Shown one piece after another: positions 44,337 through 51,999 of a stretch of DNA of 64,000 nt. Each line of letters opens with the position of its first letter. The first letter of the stretch is position 1. Source of the DNA: UBA2653 sp964572685. Lineage in GTDB: Bacteria; Pseudomonadota; Gammaproteobacteria; Legionellales; Legionellaceae. The stretch spans positions 10,229 to 74,228 of the forward strand of contig CAZNFJ010000002.1 of the NCBI GenBank assembly GCA_964572685.1, given 5' to 3'. A program made the translations under genes and the position numbers. Under the pieces are notes generated by a model. The model was given only the letters and a program-made list of their open reading frames with translations. It searched no databases and was not told where the DNA came from.

Positions 44337-45701
44337 CTATTGTACAATTTTCATCAAATATTCAAAAACAGCCATCATCGCCATTGCTTCCCCTCCTTCT
44401 GGTTTTCCTGCCTTCGAACTCACATTCCAGGCCATCAAATCAAAATGACCCCAAATTACTTCTTCAGACACAAAACGTTTAAGAAAAAGTGCTGCCGTAA
44501 TGGCACCCGCATAAGGAGAGCTGGTTGAGTTGGACATGTCTGCAACATTAGAATCCAACATTGACATATAAGGCTCATACAACGGTAGCTGCCAGACAAA
44601 ATCATTGGTCGCCATACCCGAGCGAACCACATCTTGCGCAAAATCGTTATGAGAACTAAATAGAGCAGAAATTTCTGTACCAACTGCAGTTCTAGCCGCT
44701 CCTGTTAAAGTCGCAAAATCAATGACCCATTTTGCCTTTTGCTCAACGGCGTAACACAAGGCATCGGCCAAAACCAAACGTCCTTCGGCATCGGTATTAT
44801 CAATTTCCACATGCAAACCATTACGCATCCGAATGACATCTCCGGGCCGATATGCTTGCCCGTCGATGCTATTTTCCACTGCCGGAATCAATACATGTAA
44901 ATGAAAAGGCAGTTTAAATTGCATAATGAGTTGTGCCAAGCCTATGACTTGAGCCGCGCCCCCCATGTCTTTTTTCATGGTGCGCATGGCATTACCGGGC
45001 TTTAAGTTCAAACCTCCAGAATCAAAACAAACGCCTTTGCCAACCAAGAATAATTTTGGATGTTTGGCATTTCCCCAGGTGAGCTTTAATAATCGAGGTG
45101 CTTTTGCGCCTGCTCGGCCCACTGTATAAATAGCAGGGAAATTTTCTTTTAAAAGTGCGTCACCTACTATGCTTGAAAACTGTCCCTGATAGCCTTGAGC
45201 CAAACTATCTAATATCATCCCCAAATCATCAGGCCCCATATCTTCTGCAGGAGTATTGATTAAATCTCTCACTTTATAAACTGCATCAACAAAGGTCACA
45301 ACTTTATCGTATTGCGCGTCACTTAAACATAATACTTTTGGAAATACATCCATTTTTTTATAACGAACAAATTTATATTGCGCCATCCCCCAGGCCATCA
45401 AATCATAATCAGATAAGTTCTGTTGCACCACATATATACCCGCTGGCAATTTTAAAGCAACACTCGCTAATACTGAAAAATAAGATTTCTCTGGTGCTCC
45501 TAACAACACTTTTTTTAATTCACCATGGTTATTGGTCAATAAAGCCATTTCACCAGGATTAGCTTGAAAAGACTGCCATGATATTTGATTTTTTTCTAAT
45601 TCTGAAAGTCTAGCATGCACTAAAACCCAATCAGCAGGTTTTAAAAATTCAATGACAATGGCATCTTTTTTAGATGACCGATAAAATTGTTCCGCTTGCA
45701 T
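44337..45701 (-). CDS. M17 leucyl aminopeptidase family protein
   Basis: Dinuclear-zinc aminopeptidase of about 454 residues. Metal- and substrate-binding motifs are present: LVGKGVCFDSGGLNLKPG, MKKDMGGAAQVIGL, and NTDAEGRLVLADAL, followed by DFATLTGAARTAVG. The Lys in KGVCFDSGG and the Arg in NTDAEGR are the catalytic pair. It is shorter at the N-terminus than E. coli PepA (503) and nearer to the PepB-like or short M17 group, so no symbol is given. ATG at 45701 has GGAG nine bases upstream; a GTG at 45725 would overlap murJ. Confidence 0.92.
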   Translation of the reverse strand: MQAEQFYRSSKKDAIVIEFLKPADWVLVHARLSELEKNQISWQSFQANPGEMALLTNNHGELKKVLLGAPEKSYFSVLASVALKLPAGIYVVQQNLSDYDLMAWGMAQYKFVRYKKMDVFPKVLCLSDAQYDKVVTFVDAVYKVRDLINTPAEDMGPDDLGMILDSLAQGYQGQFSSIVGDALLKENFPAIYTVGRAGAKAPRLLKLTWGNAKHPKLFLVGKGVCFDSGGLNLKPGNAMRTMKKDMGGAAQVIGLAQLIMQFKLPFHLHVLIPAVENSIDGQAYRPGDVIRMRNGLHVEIDNTDAEGRLVLADALCYAVEQKAKWVIDFATLTGAARTAVGTEISALFSSHNDFAQDVVRSGMATNDFVWQLPLYEPYMSMLDSNVADMSNSTSSPYAGAITAALFLKRFVSEEVIWGHFDLMAWNVSSKAGKPEGGEAMAMMAVFEYLMKIVQ

Positions 45702-45714
45702 CTCTTTGCTCTCC

Positions 45715-47286
45715 CTAAGCTTCACGTCCTAAACCGCGAAATTGTTTGATATTAAATCCAGTGGCTAATAAGGTCAGTACATAAATGAACATAGCGACAA
45801 CCACATGCATCAATAAAACACTCAATCGAGAAGACACATGCATTTGATACCAATACGCTAAATCATGTTTTACATAAATCAAATAAAGTGCCATCAAAAA
45901 ATTCGCAAAAAGGATTTGTCCTGCAAATATCACCCAACCAGCTTCCGGGAGATAAATTTTTCGACGATACAATAAAATCAATAAACATAAAGCATTAAAA
46001 TAACCAGCTAAACTTGAGGCTAAAGTTAATCCAGCGTGCTTCAATGGCCAAACCAAAGCTGCACACAACAAAGAATTCACCAACATCGCCCATGCACCAA
46101 TCTTTACCGGTGTTTTGATGTTTTGTTTTGAGTAAAACCCTGAAGCCAATACTTTAATCACCATGAAGGCCGGAACGCCCATGGATAAAGTGATTAAGCT
46201 TTTTTGGGTTTGTTCAATATCAAGTGCAAAAAATTGTCCATAACCAAAACAAGTCGCCACCAGCGGCATTGCAAAAATAATCAGTCCTAGGGACGCAGGA
46301 ACACCCACCAGTAAAATCATCCGCAATCCCCAATCCAGGGTCTTAGAAAATTGATCATGATCTTGAGTGGAGTGTTTTTTGGATAGATGAGGTAAAATAA
46401 CTGTGGCAATCGCCACTCCAAATACTCCTAAAGGAAAATCAGTCAATCTATCGGTATAATACAACCAGGTCACGCTTCCAACCGGCAAAAAAGATGCAAA
46501 CATGGTATCGACCAACAAATTGACTTGCGCAACGGATACACCAAACAAAGCGGGCACCATCAGTTTTAACACTTTGCGAACGCCTGGATCACTCCAAACC
46601 ATTTTCGGCATAACCAATAAATTTTTATACATTAAAAAAGGAATTTGTAATAGAAATTGCAAAATACCAGCGATTGCCACCCCCCAAGCCAAGGCAAAAA
46701 CGGAAGGACTTATCCAATGTCTTCCCCAGTAGGCACTCACGATCATCACAATATTAAGAACAACGGGCGTAAATGCTGGTACTCCAAAATACCCATAGGT
46801 ATTTAAGGTTGCACCGGCCATGGCGGTTAAAGAGATAAACAATAAATAAGGAAACGTAATAGAGAGCATTTGGGAGGCCCAAATAGATCTCAAACCGCCC
46901 GATTTAAAGCCTGGCGCAAAAAGTTTCACAATCCAAGGAGAACCTAGCATGCCCAAAATCGTTATCAACAAGAGAACAAATCCCAGACAGCCAGAGACTC
47001 GTGCTAAAAAGATACGTACATCAGAAAATTGATTTTTTTGCTGATATTCTGCTAAAACAGGAACAAATGCTTGAGAAAAAGAACCTTCAGCAAATAAACG
47101 ACGCATAAAATTAGGAATTCGAAATGCTAAATAAAAAGCATCCATCCCCTCTTGAGCACCAAATATTTTAGCCAGCAACATATCACGAGCAAAGCCAAAA
47201 ATTCGAGAAAAAAAAGTCATCAACGAGACCAGTGTCGTTGAACGTAAAAAACTTTGTTTCTTTTCAACCACGGGCGTGACATTCAT
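45715..47286 (-). CDS. murJ: Lipid II flippase MurJ
   Basis: Moves lipid II across the inner membrane for peptidoglycan synthesis. The 523-residue protein has about 14 membrane segments. Signature regions are LMTFFSRIFGFARDMLLAK, RIPNFMRRLFAEGSFSQAF with the conserved Arg residues, and LYYTDRLTDFPLGVFGVAI. The ATG at 47286 is chosen because AGGA lies six bases upstream. The aminopeptidase follows 14 bases after its stop. In many relatives murJ neighbours rpsT in divergent orientation, as it does here across a 725-base gap that holds an IS remnant. Confidence 0.96.
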   Translation of the reverse strand: MNVTPVVEKKQSFLRSTTLVSLMTFFSRIFGFARDMLLAKIFGAQEGMDAFYLAFRIPNFMRRLFAEGSFSQAFVPVLAEYQQKNQFSDVRIFLARVSGCLGFVLLLITILGMLGSPWIVKLFAPGFKSGGLRSIWASQMLSITFPYLLFISLTAMAGATLNTYGYFGVPAFTPVVLNIVMIVSAYWGRHWISPSVFALAWGVAIAGILQFLLQIPFLMYKNLLVMPKMVWSDPGVRKVLKLMVPALFGVSVAQVNLLVDTMFASFLPVGSVTWLYYTDRLTDFPLGVFGVAIATVILPHLSKKHSTQDHDQFSKTLDWGLRMILLVGVPASLGLIIFAMPLVATCFGYGQFFALDIEQTQKSLITLSMGVPAFMVIKVLASGFYSKQNIKTPVKIGAWAMLVNSLLCAALVWPLKHAGLTLASSLAGYFNALCLLILLYRRKIYLPEAGWVIFAGQILFANFLMALYLIYVKHDLAYWYQMHVSSRLSVLLMHVVVAMFIYVLTLLATGFNIKQFRGLGREA

Positions 47287-47365
47287 CTCGTATCCTAAAG
47301 CATCTCTATCCAACCTAGATAAGCATTATATTCAGTTTGATAAGGAGATTCAAACCTAATTATTT

Positions 47366-47630
47366 AACCATCCTACAAGAGCGATACAAAATTTAGCTTG
47401 GCATACATTTGTTAGAATACTTGAGTATAAGTGTGAACGTCAGGATAAGAATATTATCAAAATTCATGGATTTAGCCCAAGTTTAAAGCTTTGTCATGTG
47501 TGTGACTATTGATTGGATTTTCTACCTTTGTCTGTTCGAGAATAAGGGGGCTGCTTGTTTTTATAAACATAAGCGGGATGTGAATGCTGCAAAGAATATT
47601 CGTATGATAGGTTTAATTGATTCGTTAGGG
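47366..47630 (+). pseudogene. Degraded TnpB (IS200/IS605-type) C-terminal remnant
   Basis: Joining frames gives NHPTRAIQNLAWHTFVRILE, then YKCERQDKNIIKIHGFSPSL, then KLCHVCDY, a stop, LPLSVRE, a stop and a frame change, and finally ACFYKHKRDVNAAKNIRMIG. This is the end of a TnpB nuclease: the K-x-x-x-FV-x-x-LEYK helix, the first zinc-ribbon Cys pair and the D-x-NAA-x-NI motif with the last RuvC Asp. Stops and at least one frameshift kill it. The N-terminal two thirds and the IS ends were not found. It fills the middle of the murJ-rpsT gap. Confidence 0.8.
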
Positions 47631-47635
47631 CTTTG

Positions 47636-47940
47636 CACCAGAACTATTAACCCATGCCTGTCATAACGATAATCCGAATTTTCATACAATCAACATCACT
47701 TTATTTATTTTAGAAGCATATTATCCACCTCTATATATAACGACAAAATCAGACGAAATTAAAAAAATAACAAATAGGCTTGCGAATACTATATTGCGAA
47801 TGAGAATTATTATTTTAATTGGTTGATGAGGATAATGAAAACGATTGCCGATCTTTAAATTGCAAAAATTCCAATCAAGACCTACTTTTAAACATTCAAC
47901 AGATATCTTTAAAATAATCAGATTTAAAGTCGAAGACATC
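47636..47940. other. Intergenic region downstream of the TnpB remnant
   Basis: AT-rich, no convincing gene. It could still contain the right end and guide-RNA segment of the dead IS605-type element, but no hairpin end or target tetramer was identified by eye. A 72-codon minus-strand frame here looks like chance. Confidence 0.4.
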
Positions 47941-47969
47941 TTGACAAACGACTATCAATCAGGCATATT
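47941..47969 (+). promoter_or_regulatory. Probable rpsT promoter
   Basis: A perfect -35 TTGACA at 47941-47946 and a -10-like CATATT at 47964-47969 are separated by 17 bases, 42 bases before the rpsT start codon. Confidence 0.6.
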
Positions 47970-48011
47970 CTTTACCTTACTTTTGTATTTTTTTATGTTT
48001 GGAGTATAGTT

Positions 48012-48278
48012 GTGGCGAATATTAAATCAGCAATTAAACGTGCTCGCCAAAATGATCAATTGCGTTTACGCAATACAAGCGCACGTTCTATGTTTCGCAC
48101 TTTTGTAAAAAACGTTGTGAAAGCCATCGAAGCTAAACAACCAGAAGCTGCTAAAACAGCTTTTGCTAAAGCTCAACCTATTATCGATAAAGCAGCACAG
48201 AAAGGTCTTATTCATAAAAATAAAGCCTCTCGTATTAAAAGCCGATTATCAGCACAAATTAAAGGTTTAGCTGCTTAA
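48012..48278 (+). CDS. rpsT: 30S ribosomal protein S20
   Basis: An 88-residue basic protein: MANIKSAIKRARQ at the start, RNTSARSMFRTFVKNV in the middle, and KAAQKGLIHKNKASRIKSRL near the end, all standard S20. The start codon is GTG with GGAG seven bases upstream. Non-ATG starts for rpsT are also known in E. coli, where translation is autoregulated. Confidence 0.98.
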   Translation: MANIKSAIKRARQNDQLRLRNTSARSMFRTFVKNVVKAIEAKQPEAAKTAFAKAQPIIDKAAQKGLIHKNKASRIKSRLSAQIKGLAA

Positions 48279-48308
48279 TTATGTTTTTGTCGCTCTAAGT
48301 CCGTACCC

Positions 48309-48342
48309 CCCGAACTCTTAAAAAAGTTCGGGTTTTTATTTT
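48309..48342 (+). terminator. rpsT terminator
   Basis: CCCGAACT at 48309-48316 pairs with AGTTCGGG at 48325-48332 across an 8-base loop, followed by a T-rich run. It lies 31 bases after the rpsT stop. Confidence 0.9.
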
Positions 48343-48422
48343 TAACTCTTATGATAAAATCTTGTCATTTCAAAATTTTGCAGGCATGATAATTAATTAT
48401 TTGAGTATGTATTGGAATATTT

Positions 48423-48644
48423 ATGGCTAAAGAAGAACATATAGAAATGTCTGGAACAGTAATTGATACTCTTCCTAACACAATGTTTCGAGTCGAACTG
48501 GAAAATGGTCATATTGTTACTGCCCATATTTCTGGTCGCATGCGTAAAAATTACATTCGTATCTTAACCGGCGACAAAGTTAAAGTCGAGTTAACTCCCT
48601 ACGATTTAAGTAAAGCACGCATTACTTTCCGAGACAAAGGTTAA
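48423..48644 (+). CDS. infA: Translation initiation factor IF-1
   Basis: A 73-residue OB-fold protein with EMSGTVIDTLPNTMFRVELE, GRMRKNYIRILTGDKVKVEL, and the C-terminal TFRDKG (usually R-x-K/R). It binds the ribosomal A site during initiation. Slightly diverged at the start (MAKEEHIEMSG, as in MAKEDNIEMQG of E. coli). It is monocistronic between two hairpins. Upstream TATGAT-like sequences are AT-rich but no promoter pair is certain. Confidence 0.97.
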   Translation: MAKEEHIEMSGTVIDTLPNTMFRVELENGHIVTAHISGRMRKNYIRILTGDKVKVELTPYDLSKARITFRDKG

Positions 48645-48648
48645 CAAA

Positions 48649-48685
48649 TAAGGCAGCAATCAATCAAGTATTGTTGCCTTATTCT
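48649..48685 (+). terminator. infA terminator hairpin
   Basis: AATAAGGCAGCAAT at 48649-48662 pairs with ATTGTTGCCTTATT at 48672-48685, with one G-U in a 14-bp stem. The sequence after it is pyrimidine-rich. It starts 5 bases past the infA stop. Confidence 0.75.
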
Positions 48686-48756
48686 TATTCCTATTCACAT
48701 CAAATTCCCTCTATGATATAAAATTACTATCCTCTCTAAACTTTAACGCATCATTA

Positions 48757-49545
48757 ATGAACAATTTAAAGCCCAGAATCAAGCGCAAAGCCTATAAAAT
48801 TTTGATGCTCACCCAAAAGAAATTTTTAAAATTATTAAATTTAAATCGGGGATTTTTTAGATCAAAAATGAAAACTAAAAAGCTTTTTGCCATTTGCGAT
48901 CAAAATAGTTATTTTCAAATCCGATCACATCGATTAGTTCCCATTCTAAATCCCCAGAAATTTATTGATTTAAGTCACATGTCTTTCCCATCAGTGTCTT
49001 CCCCTGCGCATATAGAATTGGATATTACCTGGAAAGAAACAACCTATTGTAGCGGACAACAAAATAATATTCTGGGGGATAACGGCATCCTTTTGATAGA
49101 TGCTCTAGAGATTAAAATACCTGTTGTTCCGGCTAAAAATGAATATTTACACTATTACCATGCACACTTAATTTCGCCAGGGAAAACAATTAAAATATCT
49201 AATCACCCATTTCCTATTTGGAAAATGAAAATCTCTAAAGATTATGTGAAAAACTATTTAATGACCCAAAATGGTGGTGGATTTTATCTTGAGTATCACA
49301 CCGATCAACCTCATTATCATCACAATCTTCAGGGGGAAGGTTATTATATTTTAGGGAAGACAAATTCAAGCTTTACAAAGCTCCAACTTACTGCATTTAC
49401 TATTCCACAAGATCATGCCATTTATACTGAAAAAGGTGTAATTCATTGTGATGCGGCGCTGACAGGCTCTTATTTAGTGGGTTACCACCTTTCCAATGAG
49501 TTTTCCACCGTTCTACTCAGAAAAAAAATCATCCCAATCAACTGA
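48757..49545 (+). CDS. Unknown protein with cupin-like C-terminal half
   Basis: A 262-residue protein without a recognised family. The first 40 residues are strongly basic (MNNLKPRIKRKAYKIL), with no signal peptide. The C-terminal half has GGGFYLEYHTDQPHYHHNLQ followed by GEGYYILGK, a strand LTAFTIPQDHAIYTEKGVIH, and LVGYHLSN. The run of His residues and the P-x-D-H-A-x-Y-x-x-x-G-V-I-H segment look like a cupin metal site and a second conserved strand pair. This is a shape-based guess. It ends convergently with pmbA. Confidence 0.5.
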   Translation: MNNLKPRIKRKAYKILMLTQKKFLKLLNLNRGFFRSKMKTKKLFAICDQNSYFQIRSHRLVPILNPQKFIDLSHMSFPSVSSPAHIELDITWKETTYCSGQQNNILGDNGILLIDALEIKIPVVPAKNEYLHYYHAHLISPGKTIKISNHPFPIWKMKISKDYVKNYLMTQNGGGFYLEYHTDQPHYHHNLQGEGYYILGKTNSSFTKLQLTAFTIPQDHAIYTEKGVIHCDAALTGSYLVGYHLSNEFSTVLLRKKIIPIN

Positions 49546-49701
49546 TTGAATGTCTATTTGAACCATTCGCAATTGATAAAGCAAGTTTTTCTGATGTGTT
49601 GCGTGAGCCGCCTCTGAAAGAAGTCGAATTACACAAGCCTTTTGTTCAATAAACGTCAACGACCAGCCACCATCATTTGGCGAATCAAAATACTTCCACA
49701 C
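49513..49701 (-). CDS. Possible small ORF between convergent genes
   Basis: A 62-codon frame that begins inside the pmbA end and finishes inside the end of the cupin-like gene. About 110 bases (49546-49655) are not covered by another gene. The sequence, with FIEQKACVIRLLSEAAHATH and VQIDIQSVDWDDFF, looks protein-like, and a shorter internal start is possible. No ribosome site or homologue is recognised. It may be chance. Confidence 0.25.
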   Translation of the reverse strand: MWKYFDSPNDGGWSLTFIEQKACVIRLLSEAAHATHQKNLLYQLRMVQIDIQSVDWDDFFSE

Positions 49702-51014
49702 TGTGTAGAACGATTATGATCAGTATCGGCACCAATGGCAATGATATCTCGATATATATCCAACAAATTTCCAGCGATAGTCACGCCATCGACTGAATGA
49801 ATCATTTCACCATTTTCAACCCAATAGCCACTTGCACCTTGCGATAAATCTCCAGTCAATAATTGAACACCATGCCCCATCAAATCAGTAATCACCAAAC
49901 ATTTGGGTACTTGTCTTTGTAACTCGGCCAAATCCCTTGCATTGGCTGTTACATGCAAATTATGAACTCCATCAGCATTCCCAGTACTCTTTAAGCCTAA
50001 ACGCCTGGCCGAGTAAACACCCAAAACATATTGTTGAAGCAGCCCCCCATCAACAAAAATATTTTCCCTCGTTGCCATGCCATCACTATCAAAATAACTA
50101 CTTCCCAATCCTCGAGGAATAAAAGGTTTTTCTTGAATAGACACGAACGATGGAAAAATTTGACGACCCAATGCCTCACATAAAAAGGAATTTTTTCTAA
50201 ACAATTGGGTCCCACTAATAGCACTCATAAAATGTCCCATGAGTTGACTTGCGACTCGTGGGCTAAAAATAACAGGGACTTCTTGGGTTGCAATGGTTCT
50301 TGCTCCTAAACGCGCACAAACACGCTTTGCAGCGAGTTCTGCAACCACATCCATCGAATCCAGATCTTCTTTTGCACGAGCTGTGGTGAATGCGTAATCA
50401 CGTTGCATATCCTGTTGATTTTTGGCAATCAAAACACAAGACATGCCATGACGTGTAGAATACAAGACTTCTTCAAAGCCCCGAGTATTCATGGTGGCAT
50501 TCAAAAATCGATAGCTTGAGACATTTGCTCCTTCCGAATTCACAATCCGCTGATCACAAGCCATCGCTTGTTTTTCCAGGGCTATCGCCTGTGAAATGGC
50601 TTGTTCGGTAGAGATTTCCACAGGATGATAAAGATCCAAATCTTTTAAATCATGAAGTTTATCTGCAGCAATCAAACCATAACAAGGATCTTCTGCGCTA
50701 ACTTTAGCCATATCACAAGCCATTTTCACTGCACGAATAATCGATTGTTCTCTTAAGTCTGTAGTCGATGACAAACCTTTTCGTTGCCCCATGTATACTT
50801 CAATACCCAAACCTTGATTTTGATGAAAACTCACCGCCTCAACATCGCTTAAACGCACATCAACACTAAAGCCAATGTCTTGATTAAAATCAATCGATGC
50901 GTCCGTTGCGCCATAAGAACGGCATAAATCTAATGTTTGTTTCAAAAGTGTCAGGCAAGAATCAATTGACTTTAAACCTGAAAGGCTGCTATTTTGTAGT
51001 TCTGATTTAATCAT
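49656..51014 (-). CDS. pmbA: TldD/PmbA family metalloprotease subunit PmbA
   Basis: PmbA (TldE) works with TldD to degrade or mature small peptides, such as microcin precursors and unfolded helical peptides. The 452-residue protein has YGATDASIDFNQD, EVYMGQRKGLSSTTDL, APRVASQLMGHF-like SPRVASQLMGHFMSAISG, GLGSSYFDSDGMATRE, and LLTGDLSQGASGYWVENGE near the end. The HExxxH metal motif belongs to TldD and is absent here, which fits PmbA. tldD is not in this window. The ATG at 51014 is adopted. It is divergent from the glycosidase gene. Confidence 0.94.
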   Translation of the reverse strand: MIKSELQNSSLSGLKSIDSCLTLLKQTLDLCRSYGATDASIDFNQDIGFSVDVRLSDVEAVSFHQNQGLGIEVYMGQRKGLSSTTDLREQSIIRAVKMACDMAKVSAEDPCYGLIAADKLHDLKDLDLYHPVEISTEQAISQAIALEKQAMACDQRIVNSEGANVSSYRFLNATMNTRGFEEVLYSTRHGMSCVLIAKNQQDMQRDYAFTTARAKEDLDSMDVVAELAAKRVCARLGARTIATQEVPVIFSPRVASQLMGHFMSAISGTQLFRKNSFLCEALGRQIFPSFVSIQEKPFIPRGLGSSYFDSDGMATRENIFVDGGLLQQYVLGVYSARRLGLKSTGNADGVHNLHVTANARDLAELQRQVPKCLVITDLMGHGVQLLTGDLSQGASGYWVENGEMIHSVDGVTIAGNLLDIYRDIIAIGADTDHNRSTQCGSILIRQMMVAGR

Positions 51015-51061
51015 GTGTGCTCAAAATATTCGTTTACTTTTAATAAGGATACCGAAATCCC

Positions 51062-51808
51062 ATGAACAGGCAAAGCATATTTAAAAAATTTATTGCTTTG
51101 TTAGCTCTAGGTCTCAGTCACCTAAGCTATGCACAATGGAAAATATTGGAACCAGGTATTGAATATCAAGACCTTTCCCCCATTTACATCAAAGATTGGT
51201 CACACATTCATGTTTTTAAAATAAAATTAACGGAACAACAATTAAAACTCATCAATTATCAAGATATTCATGATCCTTACCCTTCCATTCGACAATATGC
51301 TGAGCATGATCATGCTCATTTAGCTATCAATGGCGGTTTTTTTGATAAAAAGCAACAGCCCTTAGGTCTTCGAATCAGTCAAAATCTTCAAACCAATGGA
51401 TTTAAAAATATAAGCTGGTGGGGCGTTTTTTATATACAAAATCATAAGCCCTCTATCGCCAGCGCTAGGCAATTTAGTACCAAGCAAAATATTGAATTTG
51501 CCATTCAAGCAGGACCACGGTTGATTATTGATAAAAAAATTCCGTCACTGCGTCCAGGTTATGCAGAAAGAACTGCTTTGTGCGTTTTGTCTTCCCAAGA
51601 AATGGCGATCATTGTTACTCAGTATTTTCCCATGACTTTAACTCAATTGGCCCATATTCTTTCTCAAGATCCTCTCAATTGTCAAAGTGCTTTAAACCTC
51701 GATGGTGGTAGCTCTACACAATTTTATGCAAAATTTCCTGATTTTTTTCTGCATATGCCCGGATTAACTTCTGTAAGTGATGCCATCACGGTATTGCCTA
51801 GGAATTAA
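51062..51808 (+). CDS. Exported phosphodiester glycosidase (NAGPA domain)
   Basis: A 248-residue protein with a signal peptide (MNRQSIFKKFIALLALGLSH, then LSYAQ). The NAGPA/phosphodiester glycosidase domain is marked by HAHLAINGGFFDKKQQPLGL, AIQAGPRLIIDKK, RTALCVLSSQEMAIIV, and LNLDGGSSTQFYA. NGGFF and N-x-DGGSS are the family's conserved active-site blocks. Bacterial members act in the periplasm, perhaps on teichoic-acid-like or 1-phosphodiester sugars; the substrate is unknown here. It appears monocistronic. Confidence 0.88.
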   Translation: MNRQSIFKKFIALLALGLSHLSYAQWKILEPGIEYQDLSPIYIKDWSHIHVFKIKLTEQQLKLINYQDIHDPYPSIRQYAEHDHAHLAINGGFFDKKQQPLGLRISQNLQTNGFKNISWWGVFYIQNHKPSIASARQFSTKQNIEFAIQAGPRLIIDKKIPSLRPGYAERTALCVLSSQEMAIIVTQYFPMTLTQLAHILSQDPLNCQSALNLDGGSSTQFYAKFPDFFLHMPGLTSVSDAITVLPRN

Positions 51809-51845
51809 GATGATTTTTTAAAATCACCCACTCTATTTTCACAAC

Positions 51846-51854
51846 TTATCCACA
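51846..51854 (+). promoter_or_regulatory. DnaA box upstream of nrdA
   Basis: TTATCCACA matches the strict DnaA-box consensus TTATNCACA. It lies 146 bases before the nrdA start. In E. coli, DnaA boxes upstream of nrdAB couple dNTP supply to replication. A single box could occur by chance, but the position is suggestive. Confidence 0.55.
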
Positions 51855-51893
51855 GGTTTATCGCATAGTTATGCTATTGCAGTTTTTATAAAA

Positions 51894-51940
51894 ACACATT
51901 ATCTTGTTATTAGATGTGGTAGCAAAAAACTATATGTAGT
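51894..51940 (+). promoter_or_regulatory. Pair of NrdR-like boxes
   Basis: ACACATTATCTTGTTA at 51894-51909 matches 12 of 16 positions of the NrdR box ACACwATATATTGTGT. The 16-mer at 51925-51940, containing ACTATATGTAGT, matches 10. The boxes are exactly 31 bases apart, three helical turns, as in known NrdR sites before ribonucleotide reductase genes. They would let NrdR repress nrdAB in response to dATP/ATP. Confidence 0.6.
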
Positions 51941-51999
51941 ATTTTAATCAAAATGTGCTGTACAAGAATAAACTTCAGCCAACAGCTCGGAGAGAAACA

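Noticed and set aside
47721..47939. A 72-codon minus-strand frame in the murJ-rpsT gap
   Set aside because: AT-rich composition, no ribosome site and no protein-like pattern; likely chance.
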